From Acanthaster planci (taxonomy: Eukaryota > Echinodermata > Asteroidea > Valvatida > Acanthasteridae): DNA of 64,000 nucleotides. Made by a program: the position numbers and the translations under genes. Where the stretch lies: the NCBI RefSeq assembly GCF_001949145.1, contig NW_019091475.1:252497-316496 (forward strand). The letters run 5' to 3'. Positions 11,101 through 26,100 of the stretch are shown here, one piece after another (within the stretch, counting starts at the first letter, position 1; every line of letters starts with the position of its first letter). The notes beneath the pieces are model-generated. The model ran no database searches. It was given only the letters and a program-made list of their open reading frames with translations, and was not told where the DNA came from.

Positions 11101-14100
11101 CTTCTGTGCTACGACTGGCTACAGCCAATAAACTGGGTCATGGCCTCAGATGAGATGATACAGAACCGGTACAATGTTCTTGAGTTGGCAAGGTCTAATC
11201 CCTGTTCAGTCAGGAAATATATGAGAAAGAGGGCAGGAGTCCTTGTCCTACTGCTTGCTATATTTGTGCAATTCTCCCTTCGTCCAGACGTAAGTGGTCG
11301 TCTTCTCGCGCAAAGATAGCGCCATATACAGGTACTCATAAAAGACCTGAGAATTGTCCAAATCTTGCAGTCCCAGTAGCATCTGAAAGTTCAGTTGATC
11401 CTCTCTCCGTTGACGGGTCATATCCATATTTGCTTTAGGTAGGGAAATATCCACGAAAGAAGGCAAGCAATCTGGTCCTACTGCTTGCTATTTTTGCGCA
11501 ATTCTGCCTTTGTCAACACATTTGACTTGCCTGAAATATTTGTTAGCCTTAAGTACTACCAAATGCCCATTTTAGTTTTTATTCATTTGTATTAACTTTT
11601 TTGTTATTTTTCATCCAGGAAAAATCTATAATGGAATGGTTCTCTGAGATATCCCTTCCAGCCGTGAAGCAGCTTCCGAGTATCAAACACTTCCGACAGT
11701 CTTCATTTCAGGTATCACTTTCATAGTAGTCGTAGTTTGAAATCCTTTAAAACCTGAACAATAGGAAGCATCTATGTTCCTTTGATCTCGCACACCAGAG
11801 CCAGGCTGTAGTTTGTGATTTTTTGGAGCTTGAGATTGGAGTTTTAGTCTACGGACTTTCTCTAAATATGCTGCCCTGTAAAGTTTACACTGTAGGGTCT
11901 GGGAAAAAACAACAGTATTCATGCATTGGCATTGTGCGACAATAAAGCTCTGTTGTGAGTTGGTGTGATCTTGAGGGAAACCTGTGAAAACTCAATGATT
12001 CAGAGAGGGTGCTCTGCTCATCATCAATCCCCTGATTTATTGGCACTTGTGGGTCACCACAACTGCACACCTTTTATGTCAAACTGATCCAAAGTGTGAT
12101 CTTGTTTGTATAAAGCTGTGGGCTGCAGGGAGCTGTGGTTGATCTCAACTGCTTTACTTTTTCAGTAGTAATGCATGTATGGCTTAGACCTGAGAATATT
12201 ACATTGTAATTTCATCTCTGTTCTGGGGTACATTTATTGGCTTCCCTGAAAGCAGAGACACCCCTGGAACTTCAATCCTGACCCTGCTGACGGCATAAGC
12301 AGTTGATAGGGGCAACATGACTGCCGATTCTGAAACTGTGTGGGTGTGTTGGCAATAAGCAGTTTCACCGTTGGGTTCTGTGGTGGCTGGCAGGCTGGGA
12401 CTCAGGGGGGCCATTTGGCCTTGGGACAGTCGATCATATCTTGTTACATTGAGCAGGCTCCTCGCTACTGATATCTGTCTTTGGCAGGGATTCTATCCAA
12501 AGTATTGTTGGGGGGGGTTTGGTGAGTGCCCTCGATTTCCTATTGCATCTACATCTGCACCTTCTAGTTCTCGAGTTGCTGCATCATCATCGTACCCCCT
12601 GTTTATCGGGCCCATGAGGCAATCTGCCTTTTCATCACAGCCTCCTTGGGAGTATGGTGTTCAATTCTGCCATTTTTGGCACAAATTACAAATCACCAAG
12701 TCAACTGCGCCCTCACAGGAACCCATGCAGTTACCCCGGCTTGCATGAAGGGAGGCCTTACGTAACTGTGGCTCAGTCAAGGACATATCACGACACAGCC
12801 TCACCCGTAGTTTGTTGAATTGCCCAAAAGATCTTTGACTTGACACATTGAACCATGAATTTGCCACAAGTACACCATTAATATTCAAATACGAGCGCAA
12901 GGTCTCTGTCCTCTTAGGAAATTCCCAGTGACTTTGGAGGTATTTTTTCCAGTTGCGTAACATAACTGGCTGTTGGTGGTTTGTCTATAACAATTGTTTT
13001 AAGTACAAAAATCAGATCCCTCATTAACAGCAATAATAAACACACTCATATAGTATCTTATGGCAAAGCCGCAAAGTGTTTCACAGAACTAAAACACTGA
13101 GTGAGAATCAGTTCAAGAAATGGACTGAACTGAACTTCCAAGCTTGCATAGGTAGTAATAAAACTGCTACCATCAGGCTAAATATTTATAAAGATAAAAA
13201 AGGTGAAATTGCTGAAAAATTAATATTGTCACTGCCTTAGAACTGCAAAATTGTGAAAAGTAAATGATCCAGTGAAAATACAGAGACCATGAAGAGAATC
13301 CTGAAGAACTTGTCTCTCTCGCAACTCACCTCTCTGCAGAGGGAAGACGTGATCCTCCTGGCCACTATGTACCCCCTCTCCTTGGCCGGCCAGTACCTGC
13401 CAAAGCTGGCCAGAAACCACCACTGGTATCCTCTGGAGTGCTACCGTGTTGCCTGTGAGCGGCTGTACGGCCGAGCTAGGTGTCTGGCGGCTGTCTCAGA
13501 GAACCTGGGAGGCCGAGACCTTGAGAGGAGCAAGAAGGAGAAGGAGATGATTGTTACTCAGGTACACTCTAAATTGAGAAGTTTTCATTTCTTGTGATTT
13601 ATGCTGATGCTAAGATCATGTCACTGCATAAACTTACATGTGCAACGTGCACATTAAGAGATTGAAACCAACTGGGCTTCCATAGTATTGCTATCTTTTT
13701 GTCAGTGTCTGACCTTAGAGAGGACTTTTGAAAGATGGCCAAATTTGCAAGAAATATGCTAAAAATCCATTGAGAAAAACTTTGAAAAAGAAAGTTGCTG
13801 AATAAAAGTATACCAAGTCATAATGTCGACCATTGGTCAGCAACTATTTGCTCACCAATGGTCAATTTCCCCGGTAACCTGTGCACAAAATATATTCTGA
13901 GTACCAAGCAAGACTGACCAATGGTTGATTCAGGGTCGCTGATGAAACTTGGCCATAGTCATCATTTGGTACTGCTAATCTTCAATTTCAAGCCTCTCTC
14001 TATCCAACTTCCTTTTGTCCACTGTTCAAGTATTAAGTTTATGACTGACAGGTTGAAATGATCCGAAGAGACGGTATCAAGTCTCTGGTGTTTAGCCTCG

Positions 14101-17100
14101 GACGGAATCTGATGGTGACCCTCCAAGATGAGGCAGACTCACAGATACATGCATTCCACACACCACACAAGTAAGACCATCCCAAAAAAATATCGCTATC
14201 CCTAACTACCTCAGTTTTTCTGCCCAAAACCTTCCTGAGTCTGTCAAAAACCTCCAGTGTGCAGCAAACACATAGAACACATTCTTTTAACTCTAACTTT
14301 CAAGAAGCATGATTAAATCCCATGTAAGATTGGAGTGACTGAGCTGTGCAAACAGATTTGATTTTGTCATTGTAATCAAATGAGGGTGTGTAATCAGCCT
14401 CAAATGAAATTCAAACATAGAAATGAACAGCTTCATGAGACGGTTATTGGAAATTCGCAAAACCTGTGATGACAAAACCGTAGCATGGTCAAAAATTGTG
14501 CGTCTGGCCATTTCACGTGAAGGTACAACTTAAAAGAGGGACAACGCTGTGAAGATGACCCAGCCAGCTGCACGGATCTTATCGTGGCATTCGTACAGGA
14601 TCACAGTAGACTCCCCGTCACCCATCTCACCATGACTGGGTTCCACACCCACAGCGGGTAGGTACAAATGGGTGTGATGGGTACGTCGGCAATAACGGGT
14701 TCTGTGCAGTAAACAAACAAGAGCTTATTGTAACCGGGCGGTGATCTCCCTTTACAACCGTACACCGCATGCATGAGCTTGTTTGGGCAGGCAAGTAAAT
14801 TTGGAAATTTGTTGTGTGTTTGTGATTTAGCCTAACAAACCGATTTGGAAGTTTTGAGTCAGAGGCCTTTGAAAAGATGTTACACAATGGAAATGTTTTG
14901 GCAAAGAGGATGAATGATGGTGGCTGGCAGAGAGCCAAAGCTTGTACTTGGCCATGTCACAATGAGATACATTACACTGTAGACAAATATAGATGAATCA
15001 TTACGAACAAAAGGATGAATTAATTAAAAGTAACGATTAACTATTATACTGTGAACTATTTTATTTTTAACTACCGGTCACATTTGCACTATCTGAAGGT
15101 GCATGGTACCACTGGCATATAAGTGTCTCTATTTGTCACTGACAAGACCATCACAAGCCTCCAGAAGACCCCAGAGGACAATCATATGATCCCACAAGAC
15201 CATCACAAGAGAACTTTTGCCCGTGGAGCAAATGCAGTATTTTTTAGGTTTAAGGCCAGAGGAATTGTCAAAAAAAAGAAAGAAAACATGGTGGGTTCTC
15301 AGTAATGCACTGTGTAGTGGATAGGCTACACACCAGGTTTGCATGCTCATAGTCAGGTAGTTTGAGAGTTCTTCACTCTTTGTCTGGTCCTTAGAACAAA
15401 ATTTGGTGAGCACCATGAAAACTCCATCTTTGAACATAACCTGCCGGTGATGATAGCCCTGGTCAACAGGGGCCACTTAATGGAAGGAGCACAGTTCATT
15501 GAGGTAAAGTGTTAGGATATCTGTATCTATGTGAAAAAATGTCAGAATAAAAACAATTTATGTAGGGATGTGAACCCTAGACGTGTGGCTTGTTACTCTA
15601 AAGTTTTCCCCACCAGAATATCTATGCAATGTTTTCTTCGAGCTGAAGTAGAAACAGCTGGGTGCCACTTGACCAATCACTGGTGTGGAAACAGCTTTAA
15701 GGAAAATTGGTTGAATTGGGGAATTGAACTCTGGACCTGTGGCCTGCTGTTCCAGTGTTTCACCCACCACATTAACTAGCCAAATATTTTTCGAGCTCAT
15801 GCATAAGCCAGCCACATGTCATTGGACCGGTTACTGTAAGCAAAACAGGTCAATTCAGGGACATGAACCAAAGATCCTTGGTCTGCAATTCCAGTGTTCA
15901 TCCACTGAGATATCTCTCAGGATGCATTTCATTGGCCCATCACCGTTTGAATGTTTTTCAGAGCTAAACTTGATGAATCAGGAACTTGCATCTAAGATCT
16001 TTGATCACTGTTAATTGGCCTTGAATCTACCTATTTCCCAAGTAATTTTTACTGCTCATACATACCATCGCAAATTGCAAGACACTGTACAATATCTGGT
16101 GTAGTTGGGAATTTCCATGTTGCTTTTCTTCTTTCCAGCCTGTGTTACATTGTTCCACTCTTTGGATGCCCAGCCAGATCCGTTGCTTTTGTTTTAATAG
16201 TTTGCCTTCTGAGCTGAGGTATCTGATCCGTTTGAATTTAATGTTATCTATTTAGGCATTCACATCATCGGCATACGAGTTCTACGATGAGATGGTGTTT
16301 GTGTCGCTGAATGCAGATGAGTTCCCCAAGTGGGCCTCAAGCTTTGTACCCCTGGGCTACCGGCAGAAGATGCTCGGTAAGTTTGTAGTGCCTGTAGCTG
16401 TAGGAGCCATTGCATCTTCTACTGTTGTAGTGTATGGTTGTACTTGTTGTAGGCCCTTAACCTACTGTAGGCTAGGTGACATTTATTCCTATGTGTATCA
16501 AGTAGTGTCGCTTATTTACTTAGTTTCTTAGACATTATACAAATTTGTATTTAGTACTTCATTAGGCTTTAATATTGATTTTGGTAATAAGCGCATGAAC
16601 GTTGTTCGAGGGTGTGTTTATTGGAGGTGTTGGCAGTAGTACGCAGCCACCCACATGAACACACTCTAATCATCATCAGCAAGCCAAGCTCTGCGCCCAG
16701 AGAGCCTATCCATGGAGAGGAGATAGAGGTTAGTATGAAATAGGCACGATAGGCTTCTTCAAGTTCCTTCTCTTCAATAACTGACGCCTACAAGTCTGCA
16801 TTTGCCTCGCAGCAGCATGGAGCAAGCTCGATCAGTGATTGACTAATAGTTTGTGGCAAGGTTTGTTCTTCAAATATACTCACGGTTGGCAGTTCACATG
16901 GTAGTAAGCCTTTTGTTTAAGACAGAATTACCACTTTGACTGCACTTTTCATCTCTCCTTTAATTTGTTTTCGTCTGTCCTTTAATTTGTTTAATCTTAG
17001 GATATTACAGGTATCTTGGTGCACAGAACCTGTGTTGAAGTATCTGGGTACCCGTGTTAAGACATCTGGGTACCTGTGTTTTGGCATTTGGGTACCTGTG

Positions 17101-20100
17101 TTTGGGCATCTGGGTACCTGTGTTTTGGCATCTGGGTACCTGTGTTTTGGCATTTGGGTACCTGTGTTTGGGCATCTGGGTACCTGTGTTTGGGCATCTG
17201 GGTACCTGTGTTTAGGTATCTGGGTACCTGTGTTTTGGCATCTGGGTACCTGTGTTTGGGCATTTGGGTACCTGTGTTTAAGTACATGTACCTGGGTACC
17301 TGTGTTTAACTTCAGTAGGGTACTTTGATCATGCAATACATTAAGTATACAACTCTAATTCATACTTACGTACTAATACTGAAATTTCCAAAATCGTCAT
17401 GGCAACTTATTATCCTGGCTATCTTCTGTACACTGTGGTGTACTTGTACCTACATGTAGTTGTGATATCCAGTGACCTTACCCATCTCCTTAGACCGGTT
17501 CCAAGGAGTCAGCTTGACCCTCGCCAACTGCCATCTATTTGATCAGAGTTATACCTGCATGTATGTCATGAACAGTCTGAACACTTTTTCAATCACTGGC
17601 TAATTTGGATCACCTGTTTCCAGGGTCCTTTTCATCGGACTGATTCAAGGGAAAAGGCTTTGATATTTTAAGGGAAGGGTGTGTCATTTTTCAAACAAAA
17701 GGTACTTGGAATTGCCAGCAGTTTTTAAGAACTTTCCTCTCAAAGTGCATTAGTTCAAGTTTTCTCTGTGTATCAGCACCAACAGCTGTGAACTTCGGCA
17801 CAGATAACCTACAACAAATGGAAAGAGAGTATAACTTGTAATTATCAGGCAGCACTGCGGTTCAATCGTTTTAGTTCCAAGAAGATAGATAACACTAAGA
17901 GTATTATCCTTCACTAAGCCGGCTGTTACCGCCGATAAGGGAGCTTTAGTATTGGATGATAGACACTGGAGACTGACACTACATGATATCCTTTAATACC
18001 TGTCTGTTCTCGTTATCTCAGAACATCGCTTTTATAATACGATCACTCTATAATGAGAATACTAAAGTTGGAAAAAAAAAGCTTCCGGAAATGTGATCTT
18101 TGTCCTGCAAAAATGCATTTTTCATGTAAAGAAGGAAGTGCAAAGGATAAATTATTTGACCAGAATGTCCGGTTTATGTACAGATCACGGAACCAAATAC
18201 CACTTTAAGTTCTACATGTTCGTACATGTGCACAATGCCTTTTGCTTCTTAAACAGTGGTGCAACAACCTCAGATTTTTGTAATCCAGAGTAAAACATTT
18301 ATTTTGAATGATTGACGTACGTGTTACTTCGCCTGCAATAATTTCTTTTTAAGTTTCCTGTGGACTTTATAGAGAAGGAATTTCATGTCTTCTTTTGTAG
18401 TGTGTTTGCTGTCAATCTTTTTGGGCTGTTTCAATTGCTTCTCAGAATAAGTAGGTGCTGTTAAAAAAGTCAAGTTGCTTGTGTGTGGTCAAATTGACTA
18501 GTTTGGACCTTCTTAAGTCTTTATGTGTCCAAATATTAAATTTCTGCATGGATTAAATGTTTTTACAGTATTAAGCTACACTTTTCATCACAGTATTTGA
18601 AACTCACATCAACCGTGTCAACATTTTCAAAACGTTAAACAAAAGTCACATCTAAAAGTTTGTTCATCCAAACTTGTTCCGAGGCCACTCAAACTTCCAA
18701 TGCGGAAATTGCTGTTTCCACGGATGCATTGTGGATTTATGAGACAAGATTAATCAGTGTTTTGCTCTTTATTTATAACCCAAATGCGACATTTAATGGA
18801 TGATTAACTGAGAATCCATTAAAAAACTTTCCCGGACCCATCTAAGACATAAACACACTGTAAAATGTGGATGCCATCCACAAAGTCCTGTTGGCATTCA
18901 TGCCCTTACTCCCGTGTAGAATTCTGTCTAAAAGATTTTAGAGACAAGATTTAAGCTCAAGAACTCATGCATGCTCAAATGAAGATTTATTTTGGCCAAT
19001 TCTCCTGGCCAGGGAAGTGTATGACTCGTCTATTAGCTGTTCTTTCATTTCCGTTTTGCAAGCCGGATCACATCCTTTTAGCTGTATGGCAATCTTTCAG
19101 TTGATTACATTGGATGTTCTATGGCCTGTCTTACACAGACTATTAGCCTTACATGTAGCAGACACCCATTGTTTTGTTAGGCTGGCCAGTGGCGTTCCCA
19201 AAATCCCAAGGGTCCGTGCCTTTTTTATAGTTGTTGTAGCTTACACCTGGGGTGTTTCACGTTCTGCCGAATCCAATCTATCCTGTTTCACGTCAAGAGA
19301 TACTGATCTGGAGTCCTTGTCAGTGAGTCAGAGTTTTTAGGGAAACAGTTCGGATACTTAAAGTGCACCACTAAGGCAGATGTGGCCTTGTTTGGTTAAG
19401 ACAATTTTCTCCAAGCAAAAACAGGCCTGCCCATCCTTTTGATCTTGAATCTCCATGTACTTTCAACCTTGCTCAGTGCTCCTGGAAACATCAGGAAGAG
19501 AAAAAAAAAAGGCTTGGAATGTTCAAAAGTTTGTACTCTATCGTTTGAGATGCTTTGCTCTGGAAGCATCTTGTGCAAAGCATCTGGATGCTTGAATTAA
19601 AAAGACCTTTTACGTTTTGGGGGTTTATGAGACAGCACAAGGTGCCCAGCAAGTTTCTAGAATTAGTAGGCCTATAGTCTGGTGCTTGCGGGAGTATATC
19701 TTTATATTCCAACAAAGTTTCAACCCTGAATGATGTAATTCAAGGCCGTCCTGTTACGACCTGTACAGCTACCTTTGTGTTTTCATGAAATTGTATGAAT
19801 TTACTATGACGGGAAGTTGCATTTTTTGTTGGTACCGGCGTATCGGTCAGTCCTTGACTCATTGTTTGACTACATGTACAAGAATTCTGTGGTAGTTGAT
19901 AGAGTTTTTGGACTTTCAGATGGATGTTTGGGGCAGGATGGCAGGTGACAGGTGACGTAGGGTGATATTTTTGAATCGTGCTTAGAATGCATCCCTCTGA
20001 AGTAATCCCACACAGCCATAAAAATTGCAATGTCGCAACATTCAAGACTCTGTCAATGATCACTGGCCATTAGTGTCGGACTAAAACAGAGATACTAACA

Positions 20101-23100
20101 ATTTGTGTAGAAATTACGGAATTAAGGAAAGAGTGGAAGTTTTAAAGGTAGTTGTACTAATTATTTCACTGTCTTTTTAAAAGCTTCGTTTTGTTTTATG
20201 GGGTCAGTAACAGCATAACCAAGTTTCCACTTTTGCATGGATTTGCTCATTAGCAGTAGTGCCACAAGTTTGTGTACCAAGCGAAAATAAGGAAAAGTAT
20301 TTTGATGCACATTCCATATCTGTTGCATCAGCTGCTGGCCACAAACCAGCTACGGGTCTGGCAAGCTGATCCTGCCTTCTGTATCAGAACCCCACAGCAA
20401 TGCGAGAATGAAATGACCAATCATACTCCTTCTGTGATAAAAGTCTGCTATTTAACAGTCCACAATTGTATTAATTTCATGACTATACAATAATCTTGTT
20501 CAACAGCTTATAACATGGTTGTGGGAGAAATGAACCATCCGTTATCCAGAGTGAGGCGAAGGTATCCTTGTCTTCATTTCCAGAAGTAATTTGTGACGTA
20601 CAGCAATCATGCTCTTCCGGTTTGTTTTCCAAAAAATTGACAAACCACAGATTTCTTGGTCAGGCAGAAATTAACCCTGTAATTTGACACTTCATTTCCA
20701 CTTTGTCCACACGTTGCTCTGCACTCCAACAGATAAGCGCTGCGCATCGGCAAAAATTAATTCTAATTGGCAGCGATAGTGGCCAAACACGCTTGTGTCT
20801 ATAACACTGAAGGACCCATTGCATCACTGTAGTTCTGCAGCCGCCAGAGTAGGAAGTCCTGCGGGGTCCAACTGGAGTGTGCAGATAATACAGACTAGAT
20901 TAATGCCACAGATGGAGTGGCCTTCAGAAGTGAAAAGAAGGGGAGGATCAGGGCATTGGGAGGGAGGGTTCGGTTTTTATTGGTTTCTCGTGCCAGATCT
21001 TGATCTTATCAGAATCTACAGGACTAGCGCATGAGGGGAAATCCTCCGGACTGTTTTTGTGCTAACAACCAGATGGATCATGTGGCTGGTTGAAGTGATC
21101 CGTTTTGCTGGTAGTGGCATGTTAGTGGGCACATCGGACATTGGCTAGGCTGTGCAGTGCGGTACATGTACTAATACCATGCTAGAATTCCCAGGTTAAA
21201 ATTTCCCACTTTAGTTTGTTTGTTGGGGAAGTTTAGCCAAGTTTACTTTCCTTCCTGTCCTTAATATGGATACTGTCAGTAAAAAGCTTTGGGACTTTGT
21301 TTTGCCAAAGCCTCTTACTCTCATTCATTAGTGTGTGGTAAAGATGAGATCAGCTTCACACGGAGTCACCAGAGCAAGTATTGGCCATCAAGGTGTAACA
21401 GAAAATCCCTGATGGTGGTTCAGGCTACATGTACATGTAAAGCAACTAATCCAACCTTGTATTTGACAATGGTCTCCATGGTGAGTGGCTGCCGTCTTTG
21501 GTGGTGTAGGATCCTGTTGCTATGCCAACTCCCTCCCCCCCCAATTTACATGATCACTTTGGCAAATTTCGTTGAACGGCTTAATGTCAGCATACGGTCG
21601 ATTGAACCCCAAGATACTGTATGCGGTCTTCAAAAAACTATGTCAGATAAACAGATAAACATTCTCTGTGGCATTTAAATATCTCTCATACACATGCTAG
21701 TGAACTATACCCCACTTTTACCACAAAAGATCATGTTTATGGTGTGCCTTACATACAATACAAGTCACCTACAGAAACATCGACATAGTTCAGTCCATAG
21801 CACTCTCCACAAATCTTGTCTAGCCATGGGCCCATTTGTGACAATGTCTGATAACATGACCTCACATGGGCAATGGTATTGCCCCTGTTCATACGCACAT
21901 GCAAACCGACATGCTGTTGACAGATATTTTGACTTTGTCCTTTCTGACTAGAAGTGCCCCCTCACTGGCAAAGACAAGATGGGATAATGTGGGGAGTCTC
22001 TGACCTTACCGGGCTTGCAGACTGTGTACATTTACATGTACATTAATTCTACCAGAAATTAGTTGCATGTGCTAATGTGGCTCGCACCAAACACACACGA
22101 ACCTGTGCACTCACCTGGCATGCCCCCACCAGAGGTATGCCAGGCATGACACTCATATTTCTTCACGGAGTGGAAAGTCAAATATAACCGTCAAACATTA
22201 TTTATCATCTTAATCATTTGTTTAACATCATGGAACTGCTCTGCCGGCATTCAAGATGGACAGTGCCATTGGACCCTTTTCTCTGAGTGCTGGCATTCAA
22301 AGAGTGGATGTTCCAGTGAATCATACATATAGCTGTGGCCCCTGCTCAGGAAGTACACAGCTCCAAGCTTTCACTCCATGAAATTCAATCCACTGTGGAG
22401 AGCAAGATGGAGTAGGATTGCCTCAAACGGGGAGAAAAACATTTTCACTTCTCACAGAAACAGGTGCAAACATCATCAACCTGTTACATCTCCACATTTG
22501 TGAAGGGGTCTGCATAAACTCACTGCTCGAGGTAATGTAGCCCCCGCCCCTCCTCCCCACCTTGGAGTCCTTCTGGGCAATTGCCTTGGAAATTAACATG
22601 TCAACAGAGGTGGTCTTTTGTTCTTCAGTGATAAGGTTTTAATTTGCACTTCAGGCAGGGGTGATAAAGCTCGAGAGGTGTTATCCATGCATATAGGCAA
22701 CAGGTCAGGAGTTCGGGTTATTGTATCTCTAACGACGGGATATAGCAGATTATGCAGACAGGAAATTGAAATGTCAAACTCCCAGCAAAGGTTGCCACTT
22801 GATTGAGATGTAGTGCAGTTGAACCTGGGGCATTCGCAATTTTTAAGCAGCCCTGTAAGCTCTCTGAAATCCTTCAGAAATCACTAATTAGCAAGTTTTT
22901 TTGGGGGGGCTTATGTTTTAAATGAGTAAGGTTGAGCTCAGCATTTGTGACTTACGTGGCACTTGATGCCCTTGGAAATAAAGGATATGCTACTGGTCTC
23001 CAGCTCAGTGGTAGATTTGGGAGGATTCAGTATGGTGCCACTCAAAAAGAAATTCAATCTCAAATGCTCCAGTGAGCTCCCATCTCTCAATCATGATACA

Positions 23101-26100
23101 GTGAATTCTCAAACTCTGTGGCCTACCAGCATCTACTTCATGTTCTGCCTCAAAGTTTAGGTCTTGCTGGTTCCCACTGGTTTTATACCCAGCACACTAT
23201 GTAAAGCAAGTCTGTCAACATACATTACATGACATGACTTATGTGTTGTACTTCAAGCTTGACATCTGTACATTTCCTGTAGCAAAATTGCTCCATGTAT
23301 TCTAAAATCAATACCAAGTTAGTGTAGGACGCATTTTATAAGTATTATACATAGAAATCTCAATGGTTACCAGTTATGATGTGTGACTACCTGTATATCA
23401 TTTAATCTGGCTGGTATTTCTTGTCAGCTCTGTGAAGCACAGTGTGATGTGAATGGCCAGCAGCAGGAGTGAATTACACGTGTGATATGCAGTTATGGTA
23501 GGTACTTTAATTTAGGGGAGCAGCCCTACGTTTTCGTCATTTCTTGCTTGAATTGGTCAAGCAAGGATGGTCAGCTGATTAAAAAGTCATGACAAAAATC
23601 TCACCTCGTCTCTGCATATTTACACTTAATGACATCCATTTTTGAAGATGCTAATCAGGAGATTCTCATTTCTGTGGTCGTGTGTGGTTCACCTGAATAC
23701 CTGCAATAATCAGATTGGCTGTCATCATTGTGAAGTTTAGTGGATATTGTGACTCAAGGCAGTTCATATCTCTCGACCTCGGCCAATGCACGTACCCTGG
23801 ACATGTGAGTAACTGTTGGGTGACCTATGTGTAAACTTCAGGAAGTCCCTTGATGCAGCGTTGCTAACGCTAAATGCTGGAAGTGACATGATGCTGTGAA
23901 GGACACAACGAGGGCTAGTTATGTGGAGATAAGAAGTTTGTGTTTTGTATTGCAAACCAAATCAATCAGTCACTTTCATTTTGTCCCTTGTACCTTGTAG
24001 TAGGTTGAACAATGTGGCCATTACAGGATACAATTTTAAAAAAGAAGAAAAAAAAGTACACCCATTACGAGATTTTTTGCAGAAAAGGAATATTTTTTGC
24101 TGCACTGAATATTTTTGGAGAATACCAAATCAATCTGTCGCTTGAAAGACCAGTATGCCACTGGAAAAGGTAGTTTTGAAAATGTCAACATTACAATAAA
24201 ACTTAGAAAAAAAAAATTGAGGAAAACTTGGCATGAGATGTTTGGGGCAGTAGGTAGCAACTGCTCAAATATTTGTTTCACGATTGGCATTGTGGGGACC
24301 AGAAACGTTGTGTTGAGAAATGTTTGTCCCATGGCTCAGTCTCGACTTTCCTGAGACAAAGGAAATTCTCCCCTCAATAAGCATAGAAAACATTTGCTCA
24401 TCCAATCGAGTTACTGGCCAAAATTAGATGCAGTGTGCACTTCCTGTGACTGGTTTTCTGCTTCTTTTTGCTTAGCATGCTACGTGCAAGTTGCTAAGCA
24501 ATTGGGCTTAGCACACATAAGCATGTGCATCAGTAAACAAGTTCAAGCCCTATCCAAGTAGCAGGTGAATTTTTCCTCGCAAGTTTTTGTACAGTACTTA
24601 GTAAAACTACCAGTACATCAATGAAGGGTGTGAAACCTGATTTCAAAATTTTTTCGTGCATGCATTCCACCACTTGTGCAGAGTCACTTAAAACTCTGAA
24701 ACGCTTAACTGCCCCCTCCAAAAAAAATCAAGTCGGAAAGAACAAGTTTTTTGGGGGATTGAGGTTGAATTAACCCATAACTTTCAGTCGCAACCCTTCC
24801 CCTCCAAAGAATCCCTGAACTGGCACAGCTGAGTGTCTGGGCACCCTGTGTCTTTCCTTGAAGCGTCAACATGTTCCTTAGCGATAAGGCTCTCAACTCA
24901 CATCGAATCCCGCATTGTATCCATGCAAGGCATGCTTTAGAAACTACCTCGATGGCAGCAGCTCAAACTTTATTGTCATTGTCATTGAACTGAACCATTT
25001 TTGGGGGGAGGGACATGGTTCCTCATGCTGCAGGAAGATGCTATTAGATTTTGAGGTGTTTTGGTAGGCTCAGCACTTCTAGAAAGGATGTCTGGAACAT
25101 TTTTGGATTGGCAAGGGGTAAGTTATTCTTGGACAACTTGTCCAAATGTCCTGGTGTTTTTGAAAAAAAAGGGCATTGATCAAAATGATAAATTTAGTGG
25201 CTAATAACTTTTCCAAATACAATTGAGAATGTTAAAACAGATGCCTTGGTTTTGAACATAAGTATTGGTGCATTTGGGGGTGTTACTCAGGCGGTTTGTC
25301 TGATGTTTCATTATTTTTTTGTTGGGGGGGTGTTTTATACATAAGTTGATTTTCATCTTTTTTTTGTTTTTTAGCATGGAATACCTGACTTCATGCCTTG
25401 AGGGTAGACCATGCCCTAAAATCTTTGAAAATGCAGTATTTGTTGTTTGACTTGACAGCCCTGCTTTCCATGGCATTTGATTGGCTGAGTGTTCGAGTAC
25501 ACCTACACCCTACTTGTAGTGTACAGTCTAGGGGGCACAGATATTTAAATGTGCTGTTGGCGTATGGCAGAGGTTGTAAGAGCAGCAGTTGAGCTGCTGT
25601 TCTTGTGTTGCTCAGACTGTATGGTTGGTTTCTTCCTTGTTTCCCTCTCTTAACCCCCCCCCATGGCATCGTCGTCAGCCTTATGACAAGTGGCAGGGCT
25701 GAAATCCCCACAGGAAGCCAATAGTTCACTTCCAACTCGGTCCAGACTGCCCTGACAACGTCCGACACATGTTCCTTAAATTTTCTCATGAATTTCCTCC
25801 ATCACCCCTTGGGCAGACATGGGGAAAAAAAGGACAAGTGAAACAGAAAAACTGAACATCACACTGTTTTCTTCGACCTGGCCGTGTGTGTGTTTTTTGT
25901 ACCACATTTTGTGGTCGGATAACCCCCGTTGAGTATTTATGCTCCTAATTTCCTCAATTTGGCTACAGTGGAGTGATGACTTGGCGAATGTGTCCGACAC
26001 AAGATCCCCCTTTTCCCCCCCTTGCATACACGTATCCTCAGTTGTTACACCCTGAAAAAAAGGACAACACTTGATTCATGACTCTGCAATTGTATATCAG

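Noticed and set aside
11023-11339. Open frames of about 98 and 76 codons on both strands
   Set aside because: Neither resembles a known protein; the region is part of a local direct duplication.
12371-12748. 125-codon plus-strand frame in intron 12
   Set aside because: Lies between exons 12 and 13, would not keep their phase, and overlaps a better but broken minus-strand reading; no family recognised.
16917-17336. Long overlapping open frames on both strands
   Set aside because: They are by-products of the stop-free 22-bp minisatellite.
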